Origin: Zonotrichia leucophrys gambelii
Taxonomy: Eukaryota; Chordata; Aves; Passeriformes; Passerellidae
Direction of reading: 5' to 3'
Length of the DNA: 64,000 bases
NCBI RefSeq assembly: GCF_028769735.1
Contig: NC_088178.1
Span: 12,736,857-12,800,856 of the forward strand
A program made the translations under genes and the position numbers. Positions within the stretch are counted from its first letter, which is position 1. Every line of letters starts with the position of its first letter. Positions 51,505 to 64,000 of this stretch are shown here, in pieces. The notes below the pieces were generated by a model. The model made no database searches, had not been told where the DNA came from, and was given only the letters and a program-made list of their open reading frames with translations.

Positions 51505-54500
51505 TAAAGATTAAATCCACATTTCTGAAGCTGTCAGGAACGGAAGTGCAGGAAGATGGTACTTACAGAAGAGTAATCTGGGTGCCTTTCCTTTATTTAG
51601 TTTCTAAAAAATGTTACTTCTGTTACAGCTCTCCCTGTTGCTCTGCAGTATGTGCTCCTGCTCATAACAAACAGCAAACAAAGGGATGCTGCTCTGAGAC
51701 AAATGGTTTTTAATACTTCCATCCTAATTGAATGATAGCATTGTGGTCTTGTATCTTCTGTTCTAGGAAAGAGAACTTGGACCCGCCAGCAAGATGGGAA
51801 TTTTATTTTTTCAAAAGTCCAATACTTAGATTTTGATGCAGTTTGAAATCCACAGCCTTAGAACCATTACAGTATGTTTATAGGAGAAATATTTTGCTGT
51901 AATTTTAGAAAACCTTACAAATGATAAAAGTTGTTCTTCCCTGTTCAGAGGTCTCGCAGCAGAGGTGTAATTTTGCTTAGTAAATAAAAGAATTAGAAAA
52001 TAATGCTCCTACATACAATGTTTTTTAATAAGTCTTTAAAAGTAAGTTTTCTCTATAAGCATGAGACAAAGTATAATAAATCAGAATCCAAATGTTCGCT
52101 GGCATGTTTCTAGATTGGGCAGCCTTATCTCATTATTTTATTTTAAGAGTATCACCTCTGCTTCCGCCCCACACATTCATCAGTATTTAATGTTAATAAG
52201 ATTTGAAAATCAAAATTGTAAGAGTAAAGAACTCCAATGAATTTTCTATATTTCCTATTACTGATATATGTTCCACTCTCATCTATAGCATGTGAGTCCC
52301 TGTATACTTACAGACTGTCGTGTTTCGTTGCTTGGAGGTGTCAGCATCACTGTGTGCTTCTGCAAAAGAAGACAATGACATTTTCAAGCAAAAAGGAGAA
52401 ACTGGCAACAGTTTGCTCTTGTCTTTCCTGCATGGGTTGTCAAGTTTTGTTGCTTGAAAATATGGTGTAGTTTTGGTTTCTTTTTCAATTATCAGACATT
52501 TAATAATATTTTATAATATGGCTTCACATATACTTACTGCTTATAGGATACATTTAACAAATCATTCACATTTCCATTTTATTTCTACATGCTAATTCTT
52601 TTTTTCCTTTTTGATTAGGATGCTCTGGTGTATGCACAAAATTAATAGAAAGTCTGTAGTCCCATTGTCAATTTTGCATTTTACCATTGTATTAAACAGT
52701 TACTATTGAAATTTTTGTAAGAAGTTTGCACAGTAGTTGCAAAAAGGTAGGTTTACTTGTTACTTCTTCATGTTGCAACAGATTTAGAAAGTCAGTACTG
52801 CTAGATAGTTGGCATGTTCTTGGAACAAATACAAATGTTCACATTTGTTTCAAGCACTGAATGTACTAGATCTTTTGGATGTATATTGTTAGTCTCATCC
52901 TTGTGTTTCAAGTTCATTTATTAGACTTTGAAAATCACCTTTTAACGAAGTTTTCAGAACATTGCTTTGCTCAGCTAAAATTAGTTCCGCTGATTTTGCC
53001 AGTGATTAAACTTAAGCAGTATTAACTTTGCTAATTTCTCTCCTGTGATCAAAAGTTAGTAGAGCATTCGCTTGTCATTAACAGACGTGTCTCTAATGCA
53101 GGTTTGGGTTTTGCTTAAGCAAACACTCACAATTCAGGGTCCAATTCAGAGTTTCAATTATGGGGATACAATAGCCTTTTTTTGGTTGTGACAAAGTTTG
53201 TTTTCAAAGGCAACTGAGCTTGCTTTGTCTTGTGATCTGTTTGTCTTGTAGAAAAATAGAAATGAGATGTAAATGTATGTGTATGATAGCGATTCTTTTT
53301 GCTGTCATCCTTTCAATAAATGACTATGTGAGTGAGCTCTTACCAAATAACATTTGTATTCCTCATGTAAGAGTGCAATTTAATGTGCAAGCATTTGAGA
53401 CATAGATCAATATTACACTGAGGAAACGGAAAAGTTCTGATATACCTGTGATGCAAACCTAATATTTTTCTGAAGCTTTAAGTTCTGATTTGTAAAGGAG
53501 GAAGATGAAAAAAGGTGACTTTGAGTGTAGTGGGTATGGCAGACTGGAGACCATGTACATGCTTACTTCTAAAGTAACAGCAATCATGAAGCTAAGAATC
53601 AAGGCTGTGACATGGGTTGCTCTGTTTTTTTTGCACTTTGCCAATTATTTGGATGATTAAAGTTGATGTCCATTTAGGGAGAAAAATTACTAAAATATTA
53701 ACTGTGTGTAGAGGGATAGCTGTACAAAATTTTAAAACTTGCATTTTAAAGGCTGTAAATTAAGTAATGTTTTATTCAGCCAAATGAATACATGTGGTGA
53801 ATTCAACGCTGAGTACATTGACAAGAGCTGTGCTCAGCTATGTCTTCTCGGAATTTTGTATGTAAAGGCTAATATTTTTGAATGTATTTTTTATAGTGCA
53901 AAAACTATAATGATGATCATGTTACACAACTAGTAGTGTCCCTGGAGGAGCCTCAGAACTGATCCTGTGTTGTGGTGAAGTTTAAGCCTGCTTTAGGCTG
54001 TGTGGTTTTGATATATATATGCTTGTGTTAATGCATGAATAATTCACTGATACTGGTACTACTTGGATACTTCAGTAAAGCCTGGAGGGTGAGTATTTGC
54101 TTTGGTATTCCCTGTGAGGTCAATGCGTTTCTGTCGAGATTAGTTGTGTCAAGGAGGTAGCATGCAGAGTTTCCAAGAGCATAATTTACCACCCAGAGCC
54201 CTTCCCATAGAGGAGAGTAGTTGGTATCTATGGGAAACAAGTAACACTTTTTGGGTTTCATTTTAATAAACCTTTCAGAATTTGCAGTAATACCTAGCAC
54301 AAATGCATTGCTGAGTTAGAGAAATCAAGCGCTAAATCCGACAGTTAAAGTTAACAGCACGATTGTGTAAACCCTGCTTAGAGTTGTGTAATTTTGCTGC
54401 TTTGTTCGTGTGTAATGCATTAACTTTGTTATGTAACAGAAAGTGCATGAAGTATAACACACTTTTGTTAACATAGATGTATTCATGACTAAGAGTTTCC

Positions 54501-56363
54501 CGACTTTTGTGGGAGTGATTTAGAAAACTGCTCATTTTGTTAAGATGTAGTATTTACATATTGTGGGAAAATCTGAGGACCAAGAAATTCTGTAGTGATG
54601 AAATTGAAAATCCCAATATCTAAGTATCTAGTGATGAATCTAGGACTACACCTCTAGGATAGTGATATGCTATGAGGGTGTCACAGGGTAAATTGTCATT
54701 CTCTAAGTTTTAGAGGCTATGCAAGGGGTGCAAGAAACCAGAAAAGTGTTTGTTCTTCTATCAGCAGTTTGTCATATGGGGAAATGTGAAGCTGAAGATA
54801 CAGCACTGAAATGTTGTGTTAAAGGCATATGGCAACACACAGGTAGTGCATGCTTATCACTAGGTCATCCATCAGCCTTAGTTCCTGATCCATTTTGAAA
54901 CTATGAGCTTGTGTGGCTCAAAGAAGAAATTTGTCATGTGATTAAAAGTTGAATCTTTTTCCAGCTGGGTTTAAGTTCATGCCTTGGTCTTCTTCTACAC
55001 TGATGTGATTTTTCAACAAAGTTCCTTATTGTGGTTCATCTAATCTCATGAAAACAAATACATTTGAGTTCTTTAGCGTTTGATTGAAGAGCAATTATAC
55101 CATTAGTTTAATATTCAGATATACTAGAAAATATTAGTGTAAAAGCCCCAGGTATTTGTTTCTGTCAGTGAAGTAACACTTGCATAGCTTTGAAATTAAT
55201 TGTTTAGTATACTCATTACTCTTAGAAAAAATAAATATGTTCTCATTATGTTCACTTGGTGAGCATATGTATCTTGCAATACATTTAATGTTACTTGCTG
55301 TGAGGGAGATTACAACTCTTTTTAAGGAAATTGGGTAGATTAATGGAATGGGGTGGGTTAAATTGCTCTCCACATGCATTCCCTAGCATGCCTGGCTTAC
55401 TCCCGAATTTTAATTGATGTATATAAAAGTGTTCAGCTGAGGGGGCTCTGTGAAGCAACAGGATTAAATCAGGATGTAGCCTGTGTATTGCAGGGGCTGG
55501 GCTAGGGAAATGAGCTGGGTGCTAAAACAAGGAGACTGACACATGGGACCTTGTTTTATGCCCAATCACAGTCTGCATGTGAACTGTTGCATTTTCCACA
55601 TCTTCACTGTGACAGCACACCTGTTGATCTGTGGTGAACTTCAGGAGGTGTTTTGGGGCTGTTCATAGGAAACTTCCTCAATGAGCTACAGGAAGTCCAC
55701 AGAATCCTTGAAACAAGCAAATATTTACTTAGTCTTTTTAAGAATTTTACGGAGTTTTAATATCACAACCTGTGACAGAGCCTGAAGATAGGTTTTTTGA
55801 TCCTTATTCTGGCTTTGAATGAACAGTAATGAATATGAGGATTACCAAGCACTAACTACTCCTGGTGCAACTCATTGGTTTCAGTAGGAGGCTCTCCAGA
55901 AGAAGAGTGAGCTTTAACCATTGAATTTTTCCAAGTTTATTGTTTTGAATCAGAGATGGAGTCCACGTAAGCAGGACACCTTGCTAAAGTGTCCTTTTGG
56001 GGAGAAAAATATAAAGCCAAAGATTTCACACCACAGTGCTTTAAAGAAAAGCTTTCAAAATTTGAATTAGTGTCACATAAGTTACAAACACGCTGCTAGA
56101 CTCACCGGGCTTTTTGATGACTGTCCTAAAGTTACTGCAGTCCCACCTGTGTTCTAAATCCTACTTTTTTTCTTAACAACATCCCCTCTCTGCTGCATGC
56201 CCCCCAGTCCCCACTGGCTTTGGAGCGTTCCCAAAGAGCAAAGTGCTTCCATAACTTTATATTTTATTTTGCAGAGTATGCACTTAATTAAGAGTCACAT
56301 TTAATTGAAATAGCTGCTTCTGATTTCAGGAAAAGAGTGGCTTTATGAGATGAGAATAAAAAG

Positions 56364-56386
56364 TGCTTTTAATGAAATTAAAAGCA
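56364..56386. repeat. Inverted repeat with paired TAAT cores
   Basis: tgcttttaat (56364-56373) and attaaaagca (56377-56386) are exact reverse complements separated by gaa. Each arm carries a TAAT homeodomain-type core. The surrounding 56280-56600 is AT-rich with further TTAATT motifs. Confidence 0.6.
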
Positions 56387-59300
56387 AAATGAAATATGTT
56401 TAGAAATTTATGTTGCATCACTGCAGAGCATGTACCAAGCCTGTCTTGATTTACCTGAAAGTGCTGTATCAGAGACAGGACTCCTAACTGGAGAGTGTAT
56501 TCTATCCTGGATGACTGCTTTGAAATCACTTACTTGGAGTAATATTAATTCAAATTCCTGATAAATTACTCACTGTGATATAACACGATGTTTTAAAACT
56601 TTTACAGCCTTTTCATTAATAGATGATAGTGAAAATTAGAGCTAGTATTTTTTGTGTAGAGTTCTTAATCATGCCATTTAAAGTAGAAGCTAAGCAATAA
56701 ACATCTAATGAATGGCTTATGGTAAGTTTAATCTCAGAAGCTATGTTGCTATAGGCACAGATAACATAACCATCTATCAATAAATTCTCAAAATTTAAAA
56801 ACTGTAGCTATGACTTATGCATGCTAGTCATTTTCAATGTGCATTACATATGAGTAGTTTATTGCATTTTAGGATACTTGCAACCTAAATCGATATCTAT
56901 TAGACATAACAAATATATTCCTTTCTAGAAGGGGGTGTGTTCTGAAATTGAATCATTCTTCTATATTTTGTAGCTTTTAGTAGTTGTTGTCTTTTAAAAG
57001 ACCCGAAAGAAATAATTGTCATGGGTAATTATTAAAGGAATTCCTAACATAATGATATTTGAGCAAGTCATCGGCAGAATATATTTGAGTTCCATTCCAC
57101 AGAGATAGGCTCCTTGGCTTTTTTATGGAAGTGAAGTCTTCAAATTAATCTATGGAAATAGTAAAGGAAAATATAATACTTTGGTGGTGCCTATAATCAT
57201 CAGTGCTGTGCAGAGCTGCAGCTTTAACTCGACTGTGTGTGTTGTGCTTCTGCACCAAGAGTAACAAACTCAACATGGGCTCAGTTCACTTCTGTGTCCT
57301 TAGCCATAGTCCCATCTCTTTCTTCATCAACAGAGTACCACAATGGATTTCTACTGAAGTAAAGTATCCGTCTATTCTGATTTGCAGCCATTAATGATTA
57401 TGGATTTATGTCTACTATTAATGAAATAAATGGAGCCAGTTATGTAAAACTGTAAAGATAAAATTCATAGGTTCTGCGTTACTGTACAAATAACATCCTC
57501 ATGTGAAATCCAGAGTTCATAGTACTTTGTAAAGGGATGCATTATGCACCTGCATCCTGTATGGGGGAGCTTGAGTCTTGGCCTTTCAACATCTGGAGAG
57601 ATCAAACAACAGCTCATCTGTCAAGAATGAGAATTTATGTGGCAGAATAAGCATGGGTTTCAGACAAGATTGCAGGTGCCCAAATAATTCTCTTCACGAA
57701 GGAACTCTTCCCCTGCTTGGATGACCAAGGGTGTTTGAGAGACTGGAGGTCTCAGGTTTCCTTTCTTGCATATCCAAGTGGTTTGTTTTTGTTTAGTTGC
57801 GTGTATTCATTGTTATTTGCAATACATATTCTAGAACTTTCTTCTCAGTAATTTTGCACTTACTGACTGACTGACCCATCTGACTTTATTTGTTAAATTT
57901 ACTAAATGTCTGGCTAGCCATAAGCTGTGAAAAGCCAACCAGGGAACTGAAATGAATAGGAAGAAAACACCCTCACTAATTTCACTTCTGACAGTTCAAC
58001 TGACCCAAGAGCATTTACATTATTTTCCCATTTAAGCAGTTAACTTCAAAGTTGTTCTTAAACACCAGGGATCTCTAGCTAGAGCAGCCACTTTGGTCAG
58101 CAATCCAAGATTTAAGCAGGTAGTATATTATTTAGGTAGTGGAAATACAAGCAATTTTTATATTGTATATGTGATTTAGTATTTTCTGTGCCAGTTTTAT
58201 TTCAGATTTAATTCTGGGACATGCTGTGCTATGTAGTCCTTTTGGATTTCTGCAACTGTTGCTCTTGGAGCCATGCTCCTGCTGCAGAATTCCAACAGGA
58301 GCAAACATATGGGGATTCTTCCATCCTTGGCTTGCCCCACCATTTGTTCCATGTTTTAAACCAACTGGTGCTGTACCCAGTGGAGTACATCTGTTACAGT
58401 TTATTGCTAGAAATTTGCAATTCATTTCAGTTTGCTAAAATAATATTCATGGCCAAGCATTAAGCAATTACAAAAAAGAGTAGGCAGCATTTTGCTGAAG
58501 TTTTTATGTGATGCAGAACCTACTGCCCAGCTTGGGTAATTTGGGCACTCAACAGTCAGATAATGGTCTGACAGTTGAGTTTGATCATCCTGAGAAAATC
58601 AACTATCCACTGAGATATCCCTTATGTGGATGTCCCTGCTCTGTTTTAATTAAGGGCAAAATAAATTGGCATAAATAACCACTGAATGCATTTGGTTGCC
58701 ACATCTTGCCTGAGGGTACTCATCTGGGGAGCACCCTGAACTGGAGCAGAGTCTTTTCTGCTGGAATTACAGGGGCACATGCAATAACAACCTGTAACTC
58801 TTACTGAAAGTCAGCAGCATGTAGGCTGCTAAACAGTCTGTATGTTTTTTGAATGTTGTACCTCACTTTTTGTCTCTGTGCTTCATACTGTCTTGGGCTA
58901 TGTTGTTGTTTGCAGAGGTGAGGTTTCTGGTTTGAGGGAAAATTGGTTACCAATCATTACCTTCAGAGTAAGGCATTAAGTAGTTGAATAGAAAGTGACT
59001 CCTTCATATTTAAAATAAGAAGTCCCTGTAATCAGCGCAATAAAATCTTAACACAAGAGATGGCTGTTTCATCATTATCACTCTCTGAAGCAGATTTTTA
59101 AAATTAGGAAGAGTCACAATATAATATTCATAACCCCATCACACTCATCATGTTTCTGTAAGTCAGTCTCGCACATCTTTGACATATAGTAACAGAATAA
59201 ACACGCTCTGCTCACTGTAGTGGAGACATGTAGTTCTAAAGCCAAGGCTTTTTTATAGGCAAACTTGCAAACTAATTCCAGAAGTTACAAGCAACAATGT

Positions 59301-60048
59301 GCCTGTTTTTGTTCTCCATCACAGACCTGAGCCTGGATCTGTCTCTTGGATGCCTTTCACACTCATCCCTTGAAGTTAACGAGGTCGCTTTTGCTATAGA
59401 AATCTGTTACTTGCCTGATTTGTAAAAGAGTTTTGGTTCCAAAAATTTGATTTAATTTGTCGAGTTACATTAGGGTAGTGCAAGACATTGCAAACTTCAT
59501 TCTGCCTGTGTTGTCAGACCACCACTATGACTTAAAAGTATGGCTACATTCCTGAAATTTGTTTGTGTCCTTGCAAATAAATGCATTTGAAGATGAATGA
59601 GTTAACTCATCAGCTCACTAGGCTTAGAAGGAGATTGTTTTGATGGGGAAATTGGAGTTTATCCTGAAATGATGAAACATTCAGAAATAACCCAGATATT
59701 TTAAAATATTTTTGCTTGTTTTGCTTTACAAATGTTACTTGGAATGATACAATGAACCAGAATTATGTGTTTCTATATGCTGTACATAAAAAATATCTAG
59801 GAACGGAAACTGTTATTAAAGCTACTAAATATAATTCTGTTTTCTAGTAATCCTGGAAGTGTCTTTAAATATTCATCGTCTAAGTGGCGTGGACAATGCA
59901 ATCTAAACAAATTAGTATGGAGTTGGGCTATAATGTGGAATAATTGCATTTGGTTTTACCGAGCACTGTAAATAAGTGTGTAAAGAGGCTTTGAACCTTT
60001 ATGGAAATTTGAATCTATATTTTAATGTCTTTTGTTCTTTTTCCACAG

Positions 60049-60159
60049 AACATTCTGGCTTTAAATCCCCGAAAACAAACACATGCAACTCTTCACTCAA
60101 CTGCAGCAAAGAAATTAGTCAAGAAGCAATGGAAAAGGAATTCTGACAAAAACTGTTCA
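60049..60159 (+). CDS. DPYD: DPYD coding exon 2 (codons 14-50)
   Basis: Second coding exon of dihydropyrimidine dehydrogenase, 111 bases or 37 codons, phase 0 at both ends, which is the length of human coding exon 2 as I know it. It begins NILALNPRKQTHATL, continues through HSTAAKKL and KKQWKRN, and ends DKNCS. The human protein has SILALNPRTQTHATL, then CSTSAKKL, KKHWKRN and DKNCF in the same places. The acceptor is a long pyrimidine tract ending ttccacag at 60041-60048. The donor is the consensus gtaagt at 60160. This is the N-terminal lead-in of the mature enzyme, before the Cys-rich segment that binds the N-terminal 4Fe-4S clusters, so no catalytic or cluster-ligand residue lies here. The last codon is Ser (TCA) where human has Phe. 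The conserved NPR.QTHATL core and intact splice sites argue for a functional exon, not a retrocopy. Confidence 0.96.
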
Positions 60160-63100
60160 GTAAGTGCACGTTTATCATTGCATCTGGAACATGTTTATCA
60201 TTGCATCTGGAACAATCATTGAGGCTGAAATCACAGCTGTGGGAGAAATAAATTAGTGTTATTCAGTAGCCACATTTGGCTTCTAGTTTGTTCCTGTAGA
60301 TACAGAGTTACTTGGTGATGAGCTCTTTTCTTTGCAGAACCTATTTGCAGTCCATACTTTTTTCATTTTTGGTGATTTTAGTAAGTGGTTGATACAACTT
60401 TTGTGCCTTTTGTTATGGAGTCTGATCCCTCTCAAGTATCACATCCTGAGCCGTGCTGAGCCCCCTGATTTCCCTGAGTAGCTTCTTCTGCCACTTCCTC
60501 CTTCTCTTTCTGTTTTCCAAGAATCACACTGGGCTGAGCAGCACTTCACCATCCTTTCTGAGACTTCTGAAGCTAGTTTTATTTTGCTGCAGAAGTAGGG
60601 GAGCCTGTCATATGTACCTATTTTATATAAATACATAAATATTAGATTAAAACATGAGCCAGGAATTTAAATTTTGTGCACTGTAATTTTCAGGAAATAT
60701 TTGATTTTGGAATAAATACTTTTCTTGCTGTAAATTGTCTATGCTCTTCTGTATTTCTGCCATTACATATCATCATTTTCTCTCTAGGTATTTGAATTCC
60801 TAGTCTCAGTGTGATATTTGACTAATCCTATCAGAATTTTTATGTCTCTTTGATCCCTCATCTGATTAGAAGTTTTGTACTGTTTTTACTGTCTTCCTAC
60901 AGGTTGTCTTACATAATCCTCAAAATTCAGAAACCTTTTAGGGAGAGTACTAGTTTCCTTATGAGTATAAGGATAGTGGTGTCTTTCCACAGAGCTGTCA
61001 AAACATCTCCCACTAAAAATTGGTAATTGATATGTAGGTAGGAAATTGATTGTGTTTGTAATTAAAAATATGTCATCCAAAACCCAACAAAACACAAACC
61101 CAATCAAAAATACCAAGATTGGTATTTTTGTTCCTCAGTTTCTTAAAATCACGAAATCCAGTATGAACAAGAAGTATTTACTGGGTAGGATATCCTTAGC
61201 ATTTCAGCAATTCTCTTAGTACAGTTTCCTGTTTTATAGTATTGATTATAAGAATCTCTTTTTTGCTATAGCTATTATTCCTATTTTCTGGTATTTTTTG
61301 CCTTAGATAATGTTATGTGAACTAGAAACTTATGTACACAAAAACCTTCTGTTTGTGGACTTGGATGATTATTTTGAGATGTCTGATGCAGATATTGCCC
61401 ACATCTGTCTGTTCCTGCTGCAGACAATGTTGGGCTGCTTAGTGAGTGGCTCCTGGGCAGCTGCAGTTTACAGTCATGTTTGCAGGTCACCTGAAATCAA
61501 TACTGGGCTCTAAACTCCTCTGCTTTCAGAAACTGTTAGGAAGCTCAGGTATCCATGCAGCAGGGCAGCTGGGTATCTGTGGCAGTCTAATTAGCTGTTC
61601 CAATGTAAATCATTCAGGTTAGTTAAACTGTAACAGTCACAGAAATATTGTACTAATGGGTGTGTTAATACTCATTTCCTAAAGCTTCTAGGCTTTTAAG
61701 TCGCTCTTTGTTATCCCTGAGCTGTTCTCTTGCTTAGTTTTTGTGTTCAGTTTACTCATAAAGTGTTGGATATTTGCTGTTGATTTTGAAAGCTCATGGT
61801 TGTCTAGAAATTTTCTCTCTTGTGTTCCTGCTGTTAGCTGTATGTGTGAACCTCATGGTGTCTCAAATATTTCTGGACTCCCAAGGTCTGAGCTTCCTGG
61901 GTTGTGCAAACACCATGGGTTTGGGTTCATTGCCAGCTTTTGTGCCTTGTCTGGATTTTCAGTTGAGAGAAATTCTGAGCATTGTCAAATATTGCAGGAT
62001 GATGTTTTGGCATAGGCTTACAGTCTGATAAACAACTTGGTTTTATAGTGCTGCAGTACTGCTTGGAGATTTGTGCAGTTATTAGCACCCTGTCCTGACA
62101 GGAATCTGCTCATGGAGTACAGTTTACAGGATTAAAAGTTAGAAAGAAACAAATGTGTATATGGGCAGATATAACTACTTTCATAGCAGATAGTTTCAAT
62201 ACTGCATTATTACGTATCATTTGGTAGAAACATCACATTATTTGGTTTGCAAGTATAAGAAATGTAAAATGCTAGAAGGAACTGTAAAGGGCTAGTCCTT
62301 ATTTCTAGATGGGTAATGATCCTAGTTTTTAAAACTGACAAACTTTTTTTTTTGCTCAGAGATATGTAGCTTACTCTTACTGTGTAAGATTTACTACATA
62401 GCTTACTATTACCTTACTATAGCAGAAAAAGCCCTGAAAAATGAAAAAGTAAAATATTTGTCTGGTCTCCCATTACATAAAAGATATCAGTAAAAAATAA
62501 GAGACCTTTTGCATTCTCCAGATCATTGTTGTTGAGTGGTTTTAATAAAAAAAAGAAATAGAATGGTTGAATCCTATTGCCTTCCTAAATTAGGAAAGCT
62601 ATTGTAGGAAAGGATCCACTGAACACAGTTTTCTGTTTTGGTCTAAAGAGCCACTGGCAATAATGTTTAGGCCTGGTAATGAATAGATCAATCTCCATTT
62701 GAAGTCCATATGAACTTTATTTGTTTCCATGTCCTTAAAATCTGAATTTGGCTTTTACCTTTGCATTCCTTTAAAGCTGTTCTGATGCTGCCTTTGCAGA
62801 ACTACTGTTGAAAGGAAGGTGGGAGTATGAAAATACAAAACTAATTAAATTAACAGCCCGCAAAAATCTGAACAAAAGCTGCATCTGCTGAGGCATGCAC
62901 ACAGTGACTTTGTAATGTCTAATAGACTTCCAGATGGCAGACTTACATATTTCTTCAGAATAATTACATAAGTGAAATTTTAACTCCTAGCCTGCTCTGA
63001 GAGACTTTGAGTTGCCCATTTAATGAGTTCTGAAGTGGAAACAGAGTGTCAATATCTTTCCTCAGCATTGTAAAAGTGTCCTTCTAAAGGAAGGTTCAAT

Positions 63101-64000
63101 TATGCTTTCAATGAGTGCTATTGTTTATTTACTATGTTAGCAACCAAGTGTTGCTGTACAAATTATTTATAGTTTTAGGTGCAAGATTAGTCAGCTTTCC
63201 TTCAGAAATTTTAACTCAGAGATATGTATCAGAGTAGGAAAACTCTTTATTGCTGTGTCACCCTCAGTAACAGTGTTAGACCTAAGCATTAACACTCTTA
63301 TTTCTTATGAGTAATACTGAAAAGGGGTATAAACACATGCCTCTAGTTTTCCAGTGCAACAAAGATTTCTGTTGTCCAGAAAAAATTAAAAGTAGAAGAG
63401 TTTTGAAATAGCTGTTCTAATAGTAAGCATTAAAGAGTGCAAATTTAAATCACATTAGATCATCAATTTACAGATAGAACAAAAGTGAAGGGATCAACTG
63501 TGAAACTGTGAGGATTTGCTTTGATTTCAGGTCCTTCCTAAGTAGTTCAGGGTTGTTTAGACTTCGGATAAATATTTTTATCTGTGGTTTCTAACTCTTC
63601 ATAATTGCATTTCTGTGTGTCTTTTGTGCTTACCTACATTTAGGTCACCAGCTAGAGGGGCACACATTGTGTGCATTTGCATTGCACCCAGCACACTGAT
63701 TTCCTTGCTTTATGAATAGGGTTTCTAAGTATTATGGGACAAGTTTTGTTCTACCTAGTACATGTACAGGTTTGTAATTTAAATGAAATTCACCTCCACA
63801 AGTTTTAGAAATTGACTTGTCACTGTAGAACTCAGTGGGATTCTAGCCTTCTTTTTGGTAATGAAATCTTGTGGATACCTACTAAGGATCGGTGAGAAGT
63901 TGACATAGATCCACCTATGTATTCAGACTTGCTTCAGTTTCTGTGTTTAGAAATAATTGTAACATTTGCTCCAGATGGAAATGCTGGAAGTATTTCAGCA
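60160..64000 (+). other. DPYD: DPYD intron 2, 5' part
   Basis: Starts with the consensus donor gtaagt and continues past the right edge. I searched for exon 3, which should open with codons for Asn-Cys-Glu-Lys-Leu-Glu, and found no match next to an AG acceptor. Apart from the 23-bp tandem duplication at its start, this is AT-rich sequence with short chance ORFs (for example 61310-61513 and 61743-62028) that show no recognisable protein. Confidence 0.85.
60170..60214 (+). repeat. 23-bp tandem duplication next to the DPYD exon 2 donor
   Basis: The block gtttatcattgcatctgg plus aaca occurs at 60170-60191 and again at 60193-60214 with no substitutions, separated by one base. The first copy begins 10 bases after the exon/intron border. 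The lack of mismatches suggests a recent duplication. The donor gtaagt itself is intact. Confidence 0.9.

Larger units (their letters stand above)
38762..60048 (+). other. DPYD: DPYD intron 1 (21,287 bp)
   Basis: Phase-0 intron between the two recognised coding exons, with donor gtaccc and acceptor ccacag. The first 550 bases belong to the CpG island. The rest is AT-rich non-coding DNA with two CR1 insertions and no ORF I recognise. The long first intron fits the very large vertebrate DPYD gene, which exceeds 800 kb in human. An antisense or alternative transcript cannot be excluded from sequence alone. Confidence 0.9.

Noticed and set aside
60160..64000. DPYD exon 3
   Set aside because: No acceptor followed by codons for Asn-Cys-Glu-Lys-Leu-Glu was found. 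A tgtgaaactgtg string near 63498 is not preceded by a pyrimidine tract and AG and does not continue the protein.

Overview
This is nuclear DNA from a bird. The evidence is two CR1 LINE copies with typical avian 3' tails, a solo-LTR-like element with avian retrovirus-type LTR architecture, low repeat density, AT-rich non-coding DNA broken by sharp CpG islands, and no compact bacterial-style ORFs. The species cannot be fixed from what is visible.

The only protein-coding gene I can support is DPYD (dihydropyrimidine dehydrogenase, first and rate-limiting enzyme of uracil/thymine catabolism), on the + strand. Its first coding exon (38723-38761, 13 codons) lies in a strong CpG island (about 38100-39310). 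Its second coding exon (60049-60159, 37 codons) is 21.3 kb downstream. Both exon lengths, the phase-0 junctions and the encoded N-terminus match the vertebrate gene. Exon 3 is not visible, so the gene runs off the right edge. The window holds roughly 50 of about 1025 codons and none of the Fe-S, FAD, FMN or NADPH-binding parts.

Layout: 1-38100 is upstream intergenic DNA. It contains a second small CpG island (about 1165-1480), a polypurine tract, a near-perfect 21-bp-stem hairpin (4390-4435), a GC-richer unassigned block (about 6570-8180), two old MIR-type SINE fragments, and an LTR on the minus strand starting at 32724 with three 43-bp tandem units in its U3. 38100-39310 is the DPYD promoter island. 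38762-60048 is intron 1, with a broken CR1 reverse-transcriptase copy (about 45690-46975), a second CR1 3' end with an odd tail (about 50880-51504), and a perfect RFX-type X-box palindrome (44756-44770). 60160-64000 is the start of intron 2, opening with a 23-bp tandem duplication 10 bp after the splice donor.

In mammals the region upstream of DPYD carries MIR137 and its host transcript in the same orientation. I looked for mature miR-137 and did not find it, so it would lie beyond the left edge if synteny holds. No operon, phage, CRISPR or other exotic system is present. The items most worth checking are the hairpin, the upstream CpG island, the X-boxes and the LTR enhancer-like repeats.
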